Source of the DNA: Acidobacteriota bacterium
GTDB lineage: Bacteria; Acidobacteriota; Terriglobia; Versatilivoradales; Versatilivoraceae
DNA: 64,000 nt
Assembly: GCA_022826755.1 (NCBI GenBank)
Contig: JAJDUG010000002.1
Coordinates: forward strand, 1-64,000
Reading direction: 5' to 3'
The notes under the pieces are model-generated. The model was not told where the DNA came from and searched no databases. It was given only the letters and a program-made list of their open reading frames with translations. This document shows positions 7,527-17,016 of this stretch, piece after piece; positions within the stretch are counted from its first letter, which is position 1, and each line of letters starts with the position of its first letter. The translations under genes and the position numbers were made by a program.

Positions 7527-10364
7527 TCACCCAATTGGCACCACGGTGGGTTCTTGCACACCTGACTGGGCTGCTGCGTTTTGGAAGAGTTCGACGATCG
7601 TCGGATGGCAGGTGAAGACCAGCACCTGGTTGGCCTCAGACAGTTCCGTGAACGCGACCGCCGACCGCAGTCCCCGGTCCGGATCGAAGTTCACCAGCGC
7701 CTCATCCAGGATCACCGGCAGCCGCTCCGACCGCTGGCCCAATTCGCGGACCAGCCCGAACCGTAGCGACAGGAACAACTGCTCCCGTGTGCCCCGGCTA
7801 AGTTGGTTGGGCTCTTTGGAGATGCCGGCGGAGTCGGTTACGTGTATCTCCGAACTGCCAAGTGGAGAGAACACCGCCTGGTAACGCCCCTCGGTGATTT
7901 CCTTGAAGAACGATTCGGCGTGGCGTATGACGCCGGGTTGGCGCTCTCTCTCGAACTTGCCCTGGGCCTCCTTGAGGAGGTTTTCTGCGACGGTGCGGAT
8001 GACCCACTCCCGTGCGTGGCCGCGCATGTCTTCCAACAACCGATGGCGATCGGCCCGCAGCCTTGATGATTCCTCCTCGGACGTCAGCCTCTTGAGGTCG
8101 GACCGGATCGATCCCTGCTTGGTGGAAAAATTCCTTATCTTTGCGTCGGCGTTGTCAATTTCTCCCTCGGCCGAGCTCACCTGGTCTCGGATTGCCTGAA
8201 TATTCGTGTCCCCGAGTTGCTTCTTCAGGGTTTCGAGCGGCTCTCCGGGTCCGCTGAGGCGCTGCAGCCGACCGAGCGCTTCATCGCGTTTCTCCTTCAG
8301 TTCCGTTCGCCGACCCGCGATCTCTGCTCGATGGCGAAAGTCCTCGGCGTCATCGGCGCCGCCGGCTTGGAGCAGGTCTTTCAACTCCTCCCTCGCTTTC
8401 CGGAGATCACGCTCGCGCTCCTTCAACTGGCGCTCCGCCTTCTTCAAATCGGCCTTCGCGGCCGTCCGATCCGAGACCCCGCGCTCGACACTGGAGTACA
8501 TCTCCACCAGACTGTCGGCCGCGGCGGCGACGGAATTCGAATCGTTCCTGTCGAAAGGAACGCCGAAGTCCGACGCCAGAGACGCAGCCAATTCAATGTA
8601 ACTGTCGATGTCGTTCTGAATGGCGTCGATACGCTCTCGATGGCTTCGTAGACCGAGCAGTTGAGTGCGTCCGAGTTCGACCTTCCCGCGAAGCTCACCC
8701 ACGGTCTCCGGCAGGAACGTCTCCCTCAGATTTCGGTCTGCGAGCCATTGCCGCCATTCTCTCTGGATGGACGCGACTGAACGCTCAGCCTCTTCGACGG
8801 CTTTCTTGCACTTCTCCACTCTGCTCTCACGCTGCCGGGCCAACTCTCTCGCGTCGTCGTGCGCTCGGGAGAGACGCCCATATTCCATGTCGGCGCCGGC
8901 GAATGGCTGGCCGGATGCGAACAAGTAGGCCGCTACAGCCGCGAGCGCAACGCCTGCGGCAATTCCCAGGAAGAGAGCAGGTCCGCCAAGTACCGCCCCC
9001 ACGGCCAAGACCGCGATGCCTGCGGCAACGCAGACGGCCGGCAGCACCTTGCCTCCGCTCTTGCGACCGATCGGCTTGACGGCGGCCTCCAGCTCCCTCT
9101 TGGTCCTGCTCTCCGCCTCGGTGGATTCCTCCAACAAAGTCTCATGCTGAGTGAGTGTGGAATTGCTGTCACCAAGTTTCTGCCCGGCTTCTTGCAGTCG
9201 TTCCTGGAATTGCGAGATGTCCTCGCGGACGGCCAGCGACAGGTCGAAGTTCTCCAGGCGAGCTTCGTCCCAGTCCGGACCCAGCTCCTTCAGGGTTGCG
9301 GCCAAGGAGTTTTTATGCTTGCCGGATTCATCCTTGCGCTTCGGCAAGTCGCGAACGGAGTTGTCGAAGGAAGTACGGCCCCGTTCCAGCCTTCGGATGT
9401 CGGAGGATTTGTTGAGGATGGCTTCATGCTCGACAGTCGCCTCCGCCCCAGCTTTGGCTTCCCTCACATCCCCGCCTGCAGAATTGTATTCTCGCTGCGC
9501 AGCATCGATCCGACCCTCCAGTTTTTCCAGGCGGCCCACACCCTTGACGGGGAAGTCGCCGATGGCCGGCAACTCGGCCAGTTGCCCCTTGGCCTGGTTG
9601 AGGTCGTTCCAGTCCTCCCAGGCGCTTTCCAACAGCTTGTGGTGGTCGAACCGCTTCCGGCAGGAATGGCGGTCCCGGCTGGCCTCTTGCAGGTCCGCCT
9701 CGACTTCCTTCAGTTCGCGGGTCAACCTCCCGTAATCGGCAGCGTGATTCTCCACATCCCTGAGAGAGCCCGCTACCTGATCGAACCGGTGTGCGGCATC
9801 ATGAATAGCGTGTTTGCTGCCGCCTTTCAGAAACAACCCGGTCTTGTCGTTGTTCAACGCCTTCAAAGCATCGGGAAGCCTTGATGCGCCCATGCCGGCG
9901 CTGTAGATCTGGCTGTTGACGCTTTCGTCGCTCAGCAATTTCTGGCTGTGGAGTTCGTCGAGCGTGAACGTAAAGACGTTCTGAAAGACGTCCCTGGAGT
10001 GCTGGCCCAGCAGACGTGGCAATTCTCCCTCCGGGAGCGCCCCGCCGGACTCGGAGGTCAGCGTGACCGTCCCGCCGCCCGTCCCCTGGAATCGCCGGAC
10101 GGTAACGGTTTCGCCAGCGTCGCTGACGATGGACACGCTGCCGCCGTGGCGGCCGCCGGCCAGCGGCGGGTAATCGTTATAGCCGGATGGAGCCCTGCCC
10201 CTGGCCGTGCGAAATCCGAATAACACCCTTCGAATGAACTCCAGGAGCGTGCTCTTGCCCGCCTCGTTGGGACCGAGGAAGACGATAACGGGCCGTTCGA
10301 ACGGCCCGAAGGTTCGCTCGGCGAATCGCCCGAAGCCGTCGATATGCAAACTCGATATCTTCAT
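7527..10364 (-). CDS. YhaN-type AAA/SMC-like ATPase
   Basis: A 945-residue protein with the layout of the YhaN/SbcC group. Walker A GPNEAGKST is at residues 31-39, long coiled coils are at about 190-430 and 490-830, the ABC signature is LSRGTREQLF near 855, and Walker B is LPVILDEALVNFD near 883. Residues about 440-485 are a strongly hydrophobic double segment between the coiled-coil halves, which is also seen in YhaN-like proteins and may anchor the protein to the membrane. Together with the nuclease encoded upstream it should form an Mre11-Rad50-like complex that processes DNA ends. Its ATG overlaps the upstream stop as ATGA (10361-10364), so the two are translationally coupled. Confidence 0.85.
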   Translation of the reverse strand: MKISSLHIDGFGRFAERTFGPFERPVIVFLGPNEAGKSTLLEFIRRVLFGFRTARGRAPSGYNDYPPLAGGRHGGSVSIVSDAGETVTVRRFQGTGGGTVTLTSESGGALPEGELPRLLGQHSRDVFQNVFTFTLDELHSQKLLSDESVNSQIYSAGMGASRLPDALKALNNDKTGLFLKGGSKHAIHDAAHRFDQVAGSLRDVENHAADYGRLTRELKEVEADLQEASRDRHSCRKRFDHHKLLESAWEDWNDLNQAKGQLAELPAIGDFPVKGVGRLEKLEGRIDAAQREYNSAGGDVREAKAGAEATVEHEAILNKSSDIRRLERGRTSFDNSVRDLPKRKDESGKHKNSLAATLKELGPDWDEARLENFDLSLAVREDISQFQERLQEAGQKLGDSNSTLTQHETLLEESTEAESRTKRELEAAVKPIGRKSGGKVLPAVCVAAGIAVLAVGAVLGGPALFLGIAAGVALAAVAAYLFASGQPFAGADMEYGRLSRAHDDARELARQRESRVEKCKKAVEEAERSVASIQREWRQWLADRNLRETFLPETVGELRGKVELGRTQLLGLRSHRERIDAIQNDIDSYIELAASLASDFGVPFDRNDSNSVAAAADSLVEMYSSVERGVSDRTAAKADLKKAERQLKERERDLRKAREELKDLLQAGGADDAEDFRHRAEIAGRRTELKEKRDEALGRLQRLSGPGEPLETLKKQLGDTNIQAIRDQVSSAEGEIDNADAKIRNFSTKQGSIRSDLKRLTSEEESSRLRADRHRLLEDMRGHAREWVIRTVAENLLKEAQGKFERERQPGVIRHAESFFKEITEGRYQAVFSPLGSSEIHVTDSAGISKEPNQLSRGTREQLFLSLRFGLVRELGQRSERLPVILDEALVNFDPDRGLRSAVAFTELSEANQVLVFTCHPTIVELFQNAAAQSGVQEPTVVPIG

Positions 10365-11632
10365 CGGTGGTCGTCCTCGGCAAGCAGGTCCACGGCCATG
10401 GCTTCAGCTTCATCGACCAGAGCGGCGAGTTCCTCCTCGCCGGGGGCGGAATCGGATAAGTACCGGCGAAATCGGTGGTGCTGGTAGAGGTCGGAAAGCC
10501 CGGCGCCAAGCCCAGCCAGAAGTTTCGGATCGGTCTTCGCTCGGTCGGCCGTCTGCAGCACCTCCGCCAGAAAATCCGATCCCTTCAGCCTGGCTTCGCG
10601 GTCGAAGGGAGATGCGGTGGCATCCTCGATTCGCTCGCACCAGACAAAGGGCGACCGTTCGGCCCATTCCCCATTCAATTCGTCGACGAGGTCCTCAATC
10701 GTGTTCGGCCTGCGGAGACTTCGGTTCAGCTCGCCGCGGCCGGTGAGCATAATGCGAACCACCAGGGACCGACCGTCGGCGCGGTTCAGCAGACCCTGCA
10801 TTCCTTCGTGCAATGCATCCAGCAGTTCCTGTTCCGTCTCCGACTTGCCGAGGTCGATCCGGAGTGATTCCCACCGAACTGCGTCCATCGCGTGGAACTC
10901 CAAGCTGACCTTCGCGCCGTCGTCCACCTCGACGAGGTACACGCCTCGAGCTCCGGTCTCGTTCGGATGACGGCCCTGCGGGTTGCCGGGGTAGACGACC
11001 GCCGGCTCCCGCTCTCTCAACTCCCGGCGGGCGTGGACGTGGCCCAGCGCCCAATAGTGGACGTTCGATCGCACCAGGTCGTCGAGCGAGCATGGGGCAT
11101 AGGCGGCGTGTCCGGTGTCGTTGTTGACGTTGGCGTGCAGCAGCCCGATGGAGAACGGGCTGGGCTCGACCTTGCCAAGACGGCGAGCCAGGTTCTCGGT
11201 GACCTCGCGCTTTGGGTAGCTGATGCCGTGTACCACCGCGCGTTCGGGTGCATCCTCGAAAACCGGCGCGGCTTCCCACTCGGGTCCGAAGCGGTGGCAG
11301 CTTGGCGGATAATCCAGCCGGGCCTGCCAGCCCTCCAACGGATCGTGATTGCCGTGGCAGACGAAGGAACGAATACCCTTTGCGTCCAGCTTCTTCAAGC
11401 CCTCGATAAACCTGAGTTGGGCGCGCAGGCTGCGGTCGGCCCCGTCGTATACGTCCCCTGCCACCAGCAGCGCGTCGACTTGTTCGGCAATGCACAGGTC
11501 GATGATGTTCTCGTATGCGTCAAAGGTGGCATTGTACAGCCTGTCGGCCACGGTTTCGGGAGCGGCGGCCTTCAAGCCGGTGAAGGGGCTGTCCAGGTGC
11601 AGGTCGGCGGCATGTACGAAGCGAATCCGCAT
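10361..11632 (-). CDS. YhaO/SbcD/Mre11-type DNA repair exonuclease
   Basis: The start at 11632 has GGAG 7 nt upstream and opens directly with the phosphoesterase motif FVHAADLHLDSPF; a longer in-frame extension looks non-coding. The 423-residue product carries the calcineurin-like metallophosphatase motifs in order: DLHLD, AGDVYD, CHGNHD, LLHANV and LGHVHARR, which bind two metals (usually Mn). It therefore should have 3'-5' exonuclease/endonuclease activity stimulated by the ATPase partner. The C-terminal part (about 300-423) is the capping/partner-binding region. It is the first gene of a two-gene minus-strand operon with the SMC-like ATPase. Confidence 0.87.
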   Translation of the reverse strand: MRIRFVHAADLHLDSPFTGLKAAAPETVADRLYNATFDAYENIIDLCIAEQVDALLVAGDVYDGADRSLRAQLRFIEGLKKLDAKGIRSFVCHGNHDPLEGWQARLDYPPSCHRFGPEWEAAPVFEDAPERAVVHGISYPKREVTENLARRLGKVEPSPFSIGLLHANVNNDTGHAAYAPCSLDDLVRSNVHYWALGHVHARRELREREPAVVYPGNPQGRHPNETGARGVYLVEVDDGAKVSLEFHAMDAVRWESLRIDLGKSETEQELLDALHEGMQGLLNRADGRSLVVRIMLTGRGELNRSLRRPNTIEDLVDELNGEWAERSPFVWCERIEDATASPFDREARLKGSDFLAEVLQTADRAKTDPKLLAGLGAGLSDLYQHHRFRRYLSDSAPGEEELAALVDEAEAMAVDLLAEDDHR

Positions 11633-11933
11633 GGTCGTTCTCCATATCCGCGTCCGGATGGGGCCGCCAGTATAGCAAAGGGCACCCGGCTGCGCCCGCC
11701 GGCGAAACGAAGCGGAAGGACAGTCCTCAAGCAAGGTTGCATCGCTCCACTCCAGACGCTTAAGATAGCAGCCACGAGGCCGGAGCCCATGAAATCCGGT
11801 CTTGCTCGAAGGCTTCCTCGGGGCAATGCCAGGCGCACGCCGGCCATTCATGCGGCCATGGCAGGGATGGCCTGACGGAATGGCACTTCAACACCGCCGG
11901 CCCGAGCGCAAACCGGTTCACCTTTTGCCCACC
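11633..11933. other. Divergent intergenic region
   Basis: About 300 bp between the divergently transcribed nuclease and SDR genes. I see no protein-coding potential with good starts, no clear sigma-70 promoter and no strong hairpin. It presumably holds both promoters. Confidence 0.4.
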
Positions 11934-12689
11934 ATGGATGAACTGAAAGGAAGGGTGGCCATCGTCACCGGGGCGGCCTCCGGGATCGGTCGCAGCGTGG
12001 CTGAACTCTTCGCCCGGGAGGGGGCGGCCGGCCTGGCGCTGGCCGACATTCAAGCGCCCCCCCTTCAAGACCTGGGGTCAGATCTGCGGACGTGTTGCGG
12101 CTGCGACCTGCTGGTTTCGGAAACCGACGTTTCCGACCCGGCCCAGGTGGACCGCATGGTTGAGGCGACCGCGCAACGGTTCGGCCGGATCGATATCCTG
12201 GTCAACAATGCCGGCATCTGCCCCATGGTCCCCTGGGACCGCACCACCCTGGAAAGCTGGAACCGAATGCTCGCGGTCAATTTGACCAGCGCCTTCCTTT
12301 GCAGCAAGGCGGTGCTGCCCCACATGAGGAAGCGCAAGTTCGGCCGGCTGGTCCACATCTCGTCTGTGGGGGCATTCGTGGGCAGCGTCACCGGTCACGT
12401 CGGCTACGGGGTGAGCAAGGCGGGCGTCGTTGCGCTGTCCAAGTACCTGGCCAAGCAGTTTGGCTCCGAGGGCATCCTCTCCAACGCCATCGCGCCCGGA
12501 AGCATCGACACTCCTCTTGCCGAGGCCTTCGGGGAGCAGAACCGGCAGATGTACGTGGAGGCTTCGCTGGTGAAACGCCAGGGAACCCCGATGGAAATCG
12601 CCGAGGCTGTCCTGTTCCTGGCGGGCCCCCGGTCGGGCTACGTGACGGGAGCGACCATGCACGTCAACGGAGGCTCGCTCCTGATCTGA
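11934..12689 (+). CDS. SDR-family oxidoreductase (FabG-like)
   Basis: A classical short-chain dehydrogenase of 251 residues from the ATG at 11934 (MDELKGRVAIVTGAASG). It has the cofactor motif TGAASGIG, the structural NNAG, Ser in HISSVG and the active-site YGVSK. The C-terminal VTGATMHVNGG is typical of 3-oxoacyl-ACP reductase/glucose dehydrogenase-like members. It is cytoplasmic and uses NAD(P)H; the substrate is not defined by sequence. An upstream in-frame ATG at 11880 is possible but adds residues unlike the family. It is followed 95 bp later by a cupin, possibly in the same transcript. Confidence 0.85.
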   Translation: MDELKGRVAIVTGAASGIGRSVAELFAREGAAGLALADIQAPPLQDLGSDLRTCCGCDLLVSETDVSDPAQVDRMVEATAQRFGRIDILVNNAGICPMVPWDRTTLESWNRMLAVNLTSAFLCSKAVLPHMRKRKFGRLVHISSVGAFVGSVTGHVGYGVSKAGVVALSKYLAKQFGSEGILSNAIAPGSIDTPLAEAFGEQNRQMYVEASLVKRQGTPMEIAEAVLFLAGPRSGYVTGATMHVNGGSLLI

Positions 12690-12784
12690 CTTCCAAGCCG
12701 AAAGGGCGGCGGAATGCGTTCAAGGCCGGTCGGCTTCGATCCTGCCGGTTCTCCCCCCGACCCTAAACACGAAAGGCATCCCTA

Positions 12785-13189
12785 ATGGCAAGCAATCCGG
12801 AATGGGTCCTGGACCCCAAGCAGTTTCCCGTCTGGCAGGCTCCCGACGGCTCCCGACGGGTCAATCTGCTGGTGAGCCCCGAAACCTGCGGCGCCGGCGA
12901 CATCTCGGCCGGACTCTTCTGGCTGCACCCCGGGCACGAGACCCAGGCCGACATCCATCCCGAATCGGCCGAAATCTACTACGTGGTGAGCGGGCGGGGG
13001 AAACTGGTCATGGACGGGCAGGAATTCAGGGTCGAGAAGGGCATGACCGTCTACATTCCGGCCGGAGTCGAGCACCAGTCCTTCAACGACGGCCACCAAG
13101 ACCTCTGCTACTTCTACGCCTTCGCTCCGCCGCCCCCGGGTCCCAGCAAGCAGGAGGACCAGGGCTGGAACCGGATCGCCTTCCGGTAG
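12785..13189 (+). CDS. Single-domain cupin protein
   Basis: A 134-residue cupin_2-type beta-barrel. Motif 1 is H-P-E-S-A-E-I-Y-Y-V-V-S-G-x-G near residues 58-72 and motif 2 is IPAGVEHQSFN near residue 92. The His/Glu pattern suits binding of one metal. Such small cupins act as isomerases, dioxygenases or sugar-binding sensors; no choice can be made here. The gene follows the SDR in the same direction, so a role in the same small-molecule pathway is plausible. GAAAGG lies about 8 nt before the ATG. Confidence 0.75.
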   Translation: MASNPEWVLDPKQFPVWQAPDGSRRVNLLVSPETCGAGDISAGLFWLHPGHETQADIHPESAEIYYVVSGRGKLVMDGQEFRVEKGMTVYIPAGVEHQSFNDGHQDLCYFYAFAPPPPGPSKQEDQGWNRIAFR

Positions 13190-13251
13190 CAGGACCCCGC
13201 GAAATCGGCCCCGATTTCCGGTTTTGCAAGGGAGTCAAGGCGGGCAGGCAC

Positions 13252-14463
13252 TCACCCAAAGGTCACCGGGAGCCGCTCCAACCCGCGGAAGACCGTATTC
13301 TTCCAGACCAGCTCGCCGGTCGCCAGCTCCAGGTTGGGCAAGCGCCGCAGCAGCCCATTGATGGCGATGGGAGCTTCCAGGCGCGCCAGCGGGGCTCCCA
13401 CGCAGAAGTGTGGACCCTGACCGAAGGAGACGTGTCGATTGGGGTGCCGCTCGATATCGAATGAGTCCGGGTTCGGGAATACGGCCGGGTCCCGGTTGGC
13501 CGCGCCCAGCATCTGCACCACCAGTTGACCTTTCTTTATGAGGTGGCCGTCCAACTCCACCGCCTCGGTGGCGAGGCGGCGGTTGCGCTGGAACGGCCCC
13601 TCGTAGCGCAGCATCTCTTCCACCGCCGTTCCGGCCTTGTCCGGATCTTCTCTCAACTTCCGCATCTGTTCCGGGTGTTGGATCAGGGCCAGCACCCCAC
13701 TGGAGATCAGGTAGGTGGTGGTCTCGTGCCCGCCGATCAACAAGGTCACGCAAGTCGAAATGAGCTCCTCTTCGGTCAGTCGTTCCCCCTCCTCTTCGGC
13801 AGCCACCAGGGCGCTGATGAGATCGTCTCCCGGCTCCAATCGGCGACGCCTGAAGGTCGATCGAAAGTAGTCCTGCAGCGCCAGCAGAGCCTCCTGGGAT
13901 GACAACAGCACGTCGGGAACCGGCTTGGGGGTGGCCATGAACTCGATGATCTTCCCCGACCAGCGCTTGAGCTTGCCGTGGTCGGCCGCCGGGACTCCCA
14001 GCAGCCTGGCAATGACCGTGACCGGCAAGGGGTAGGAAAAGTCCCAGATGATGTCCATCCTGCCCCGAGGCCGCACCTCGTCGATCAGCCTCTCCACGAT
14101 CTCCTCCACGTAACCGGCCATGGCGGCGATGGTGGCGGGCAGGAAGGCCTTGTGCACCAGCTTGCGCATACGGGTGTGATCGGGCGGGTCGACGTTGATG
14201 AGGCCCTGGGAATAGTGGCGCACCAGGGGCTGGACCTGTTCCCGAACCGCTGGCGGGATCTCCATGGTAGCGGTGAGCCTGCCGACGCTGGTGAAGCGTC
14301 TGGGATTTTGCAGGGTGCTGACAATTTCCCGATAGCGGGTCAGGATCCAGCACCCCCAGAGATCGCTCCAGTAAATGGGAGCTTCTCGACGCAGCAGGTG
14401 GTAGGTGGGATAGGGACTCTGCGCGAATTCGGGGGAAGTGAGGAGGTGATCGAACTCGGCCAT
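13252..14463 (-). CDS. Cytochrome P450
   Basis: With the ATG at 14463 (GGAGAG 8 nt upstream) the product is 403 residues, a normal bacterial P450 length. An in-frame GTG at 14553 is possible but its AGGA is too close. Visible motifs are the I-helix oxygen-binding GGHETT (residues 244-249), the K-helix E-M-L-R pair (283-286) and the haem loop FGQGPHFCVGAPLARLE with Cys 354 as thiolate ligand. There is no membrane segment, so it is a soluble class I enzyme that needs ferredoxin and a reductase, neither of which is in the window. It hydroxylates an unknown substrate. The neighbours (cupin, SDR on the opposite strand) give no firm context. Confidence 0.9.
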   Translation of the reverse strand: MAEFDHLLTSPEFAQSPYPTYHLLRREAPIYWSDLWGCWILTRYREIVSTLQNPRRFTSVGRLTATMEIPPAVREQVQPLVRHYSQGLINVDPPDHTRMRKLVHKAFLPATIAAMAGYVEEIVERLIDEVRPRGRMDIIWDFSYPLPVTVIARLLGVPAADHGKLKRWSGKIIEFMATPKPVPDVLLSSQEALLALQDYFRSTFRRRRLEPGDDLISALVAAEEEGERLTEEELISTCVTLLIGGHETTTYLISSGVLALIQHPEQMRKLREDPDKAGTAVEEMLRYEGPFQRNRRLATEAVELDGHLIKKGQLVVQMLGAANRDPAVFPNPDSFDIERHPNRHVSFGQGPHFCVGAPLARLEAPIAINGLLRRLPNLELATGELVWKNTVFRGLERLPVTFG

Positions 14464-14884
14464 GGGGAGGTCTCTCCAGTCGGATGGATCTTGAGCCCGC
14501 CGGGAAACCTTGGCTCCCTCGACTGACCCTGTCCGGACGGTCAGGACCGGCACATCCTGGGAATACTAGCATGGGAATTCCGCGGGCTGCAGTCTGACGG
14601 CCCGGCGTCTGCCCCCCACCGCATCAGCCTTCGCCATTCGGCTCGACTTCTGCGAGACAAGGGCGAAGCCCGCAGTCGAGCCGGTGGGGGGCCAACGCGG
14701 CGTCCCGTCGACGAAACCCGCGGTCGAGCCGGAGGGTGGCGAACGCCACGCCCCCAATAGCCGATTCTGGATCAGTCGCTCCGCCAAGCGTATAATCGAA
14801 CCCGCAGCCTAAAGGCTCTTTGACGATCCCGAAGTGAACCGAACAGGGGAACAAGCTCCCCGGCCTGGCCCGAGGCCCCCTTCC
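14464..14884. other. Intergenic region carrying a dispersed repeat
   Basis: About 420 bp between the P450 and a broken MetE-like gene. It contains the repeat described at 14651-14753. Otherwise I see no good coding frame, no clear promoter and no RNA. Confidence 0.4.
14651..14753. repeat. Dispersed GC-rich intergenic repeat, one full and one partial unit
   Basis: The stretch AAGGGCGAAGCCCGC followed by GTCGAGCCGG and GACGCCGCG-type sequence (14660-14707) matches the reverse complement of 26186-26233 over about 47 nt with three mismatches. A second, partial unit (CCGCGGTCGAGCCGGAGGG) follows at about 14718-14753. It lies between genes and has inner palindromes (GGGCGAAGCCC). It looks like a short non-autonomous or extragenic palindromic repeat family. 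Confidence 0.6.
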
Positions 14885-15450
14885 ATGGAATCGACACTGT
14901 TTCCCACCACCGTGATCGGCAGCCTGCCCCGTCCGGCCTGGGTGCTGGACCTCATTCTGGACCGCAAGGCCGGCCACGTCTCGGAAGAGGAGGCCGAGCC
15001 GCTGCTGGATCGGGCCATCGAGTCCTCCATCGCCCTCCAGGAACGGGCCGGACTGGAAGAGATCACCGACGGCGAGTGGCGCCGGGAGAGCTACGTCAAG
15101 GTCTTTGCCGAACGGGTGCGCGGCTTCCAGGCCGACCTTCACGACAGCGGAATGCGATGGAATATGCCACCCCGGTGGCCGGGGGGATGGATTCGCTGGC
15201 CCAGTTCCCGGAGAAGGTACGGCTGGGACTGGGCTGCATCGACCACTGTGAACCCAGGGTGGAGAGTGTCGAAGAGGTGGTGAAGCGGGTGGAGGAAGCC
15301 ATGCGGCACCTGGACAAGAGCCGCATCACCCTGCACCCGGACTGCGGATTCGCTCCCTCGGCCCAGAACCCGATGGATCTGGACGAGGCCTATGGAAAAC
15401 TCAAGGCGATGTGCCGGGCGGCGCGGGTGTTGCGGGAAACACATGGCTGA
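14885..15450 (+). pseudogene. Cobalamin-independent methionine-synthase-like gene, deleted and frameshifted
   Basis: The first frame starts at 14885 (MESTLFPTTVIGSLPRP) and matches the N-terminal half of the MetE/UROD-like family (ITDGEWRRESYVKVFAERV) up to about 15150. Coding similarity then moves to the next frame (VRLGLGCIDHCEPRVESVEE, LHPDCGFAPSAQNPMD) and ends at 15450 with the family's C-terminal LKAMCRAARVLRETHG. Only about 188 codons remain, where relatives have roughly 340-390, so an internal deletion and a frameshift removed most of the barrel. The zinc-site Cys in DCGF is retained. It should make no active methyltransferase. Confidence 0.7.
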
Positions 15451-15543
15451 CCGAGTGCCTATCTCGCAGGGAGACGCACTTTCTGTCCGGACCGGCTGCG
15501 CCCGAGAAGCCCTGTCTCGCATCCGGGAAAGGAGACCTCTGCA

Positions 15544-17016
15544 ATGGTGAACCCATTTGGCCGATTGACTGCAACAACCTCGGTCCGGCTGGGGCTGGCC
15601 GGAGGCGCCCTGCTGCTGCTCTTTCTGAGTTGCGTGACCGGCGGTCCGGGGGACTCCGCCGGCGAGCCGCGCTGGCTGGCGGGGGACCACCACATTCACA
15701 GCCGCTTCAGCGTGGGCTGGAACCGGGACAACGATCCACCCACCCCGATCATCGGGGGCGACGCCATCTACCCCATCCCCATGAATGCGCTCATGGGCAG
15801 GCGCTTCGGCCTCTCCTGGGCAGTAGCTACCGACCACGGCGGCCCCAACCACAGCAAGGTCAACCTGGAACGGGCCTATCCCGAGCTGGTGCTCTCGCGG
15901 GAACTGGTTCCCGAGGTGGTCCAGTTCTGGGGCTTGGAGTTCAACTCGCCGGGAGCCGACCACAGCAGCCTCATCATTCCCCACGGCCCGGACGAGGCCC
16001 AGCGGCTGTACGAGCTGGAGTCGCGCTTTGACCGCAACGAGGCCTATCCGATCGATGAGACCCGGGATACCGAGCCCCGCATGATCGAAGCCATCCGGTT
16101 GATGAAGGGTCTGGAGCGCAAGCCGGTCCTGATCGCCAACCACCCTTCGCGCTCGGCTTCGGAGACCGGCGAATACGGGGCCTACGACCCGGCCGAGCTG
16201 CGGAGTTGGAACGACACCGCCCCCGAGGTGGCGGTGGGCATGGCGGGAGCCCCCGGCCACCAGGCCAGGACGCTCAACCCCGACGGCACTCTCGACCCGG
16301 AAAGTCCCCGCGCGTCCTATGGCAGCTATCCCACCTGGGGAGGATTCGACCCCATGACCGCTCGGCTGGGCGGTCTCTGGGACTCGATGCTGGGAGAAGG
16401 GCGCCGCTGGTGGATCACCGCCAATTCCGATTCCCACGTACACTACACCGAGGGTGGCAGTGATTTCTGGCCGGGCGAGTACTCCAAGACCTACGTCCAC
16501 GCCGAGAAGTCGCACGCGGGTATCCTGGACGGGCTCCGCCGGGGCCGTATCTTCGTGACCACCGGAGATCTCCTCTCGGAGCTCTATGTGACGGCGCGTT
16601 CAAAGGACCGGAAGGCGGAAATCGGGGGCACCCTCGAGGCCGCCGAAGCCTCCGTGGAGGTCACCATCCGGCTGAGAGATCCCGAGACCCCCAACTGGCA
16701 TGGCGACAACCCCGAGGTCGCCCGGGTGGACCTGATCGTCGGCAACCTGACCGGTCCGTTGCCCGATCCGGCCCACGACCTCAACCCCACCACCCGGGTG
16801 GTGCGGCGCTTCACACGGGACGACTGGTCCCGCCAGGGGCGGTATCTGACCATGAGCCACACCCTGGCCGACATCGAAAGCGACAGCTACCTCCGCGTTC
16901 GGGGCACCAACACCGAACAGTTGGAGCCCGAGCCCGACCCTCGCGGGGAAGACCCCTGGAAGGACCTCTGGTTCTACTCCAATCCCATTTTCATTGAAGT
17001 GCGAAATGGCCACTGA
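15544..17016 (+). CDS. PHP-domain phosphoesterase-like lipoprotein
   Basis: A 490-residue protein from the ATG at 15544, with AAAGGAG upstream. Residues 15-30 are a lipoprotein signal (LLLLFLSC), with Cys 30 as the likely acylated residue, so it is anchored outside the cytoplasm. GDHHIHSRFS (residues 47-56) is the first PHP metal-binding motif, ATDHGG follows near residue 97, and later ANHPSR and NSDSHVH carry further ligand His/Asp residues. PHP proteins hydrolyse phosphoesters or amide-like bonds with two or three metals; the substrate here is unknown. It is the first gene of a co-directional run, and its stop overlaps the next gene's ATG by 11 bp, implying coexpression. Confidence 0.75.
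   Translation: MVNPFGRLTATTSVRLGLAGGALLLLFLSCVTGGPGDSAGEPRWLAGDHHIHSRFSVGWNRDNDPPTPIIGGDAIYPIPMNALMGRRFGLSWAVATDHGGPNHSKVNLERAYPELVLSRELVPEVVQFWGLEFNSPGADHSSLIIPHGPDEAQRLYELESRFDRNEAYPIDETRDTEPRMIEAIRLMKGLERKPVLIANHPSRSASETGEYGAYDPAELRSWNDTAPEVAVGMAGAPGHQARTLNPDGTLDPESPRASYGSYPTWGGFDPMTARLGGLWDSMLGEGRRWWITANSDSHVHYTEGGSDFWPGEYSKTYVHAEKSHAGILDGLRRGRIFVTTGDLLSELYVTARSKDRKAEIGGTLEAAEASVEVTIRLRDPETPNWHGDNPEVARVDLIVGNLTGPLPDPAHDLNPTTRVVRRFTRDDWSRQGRYLTMSHTLADIESDSYLRVRGTNTEQLEPEPDPRGEDPWKDLWFYSNPIFIEVRNGH

Noticed and set aside
13235-14572. 445-codon minus-strand frame overlapping the P450
   Set aside because: One-base-shifted frame of the P450 gene; the in-phase frame carries all P450 motifs.
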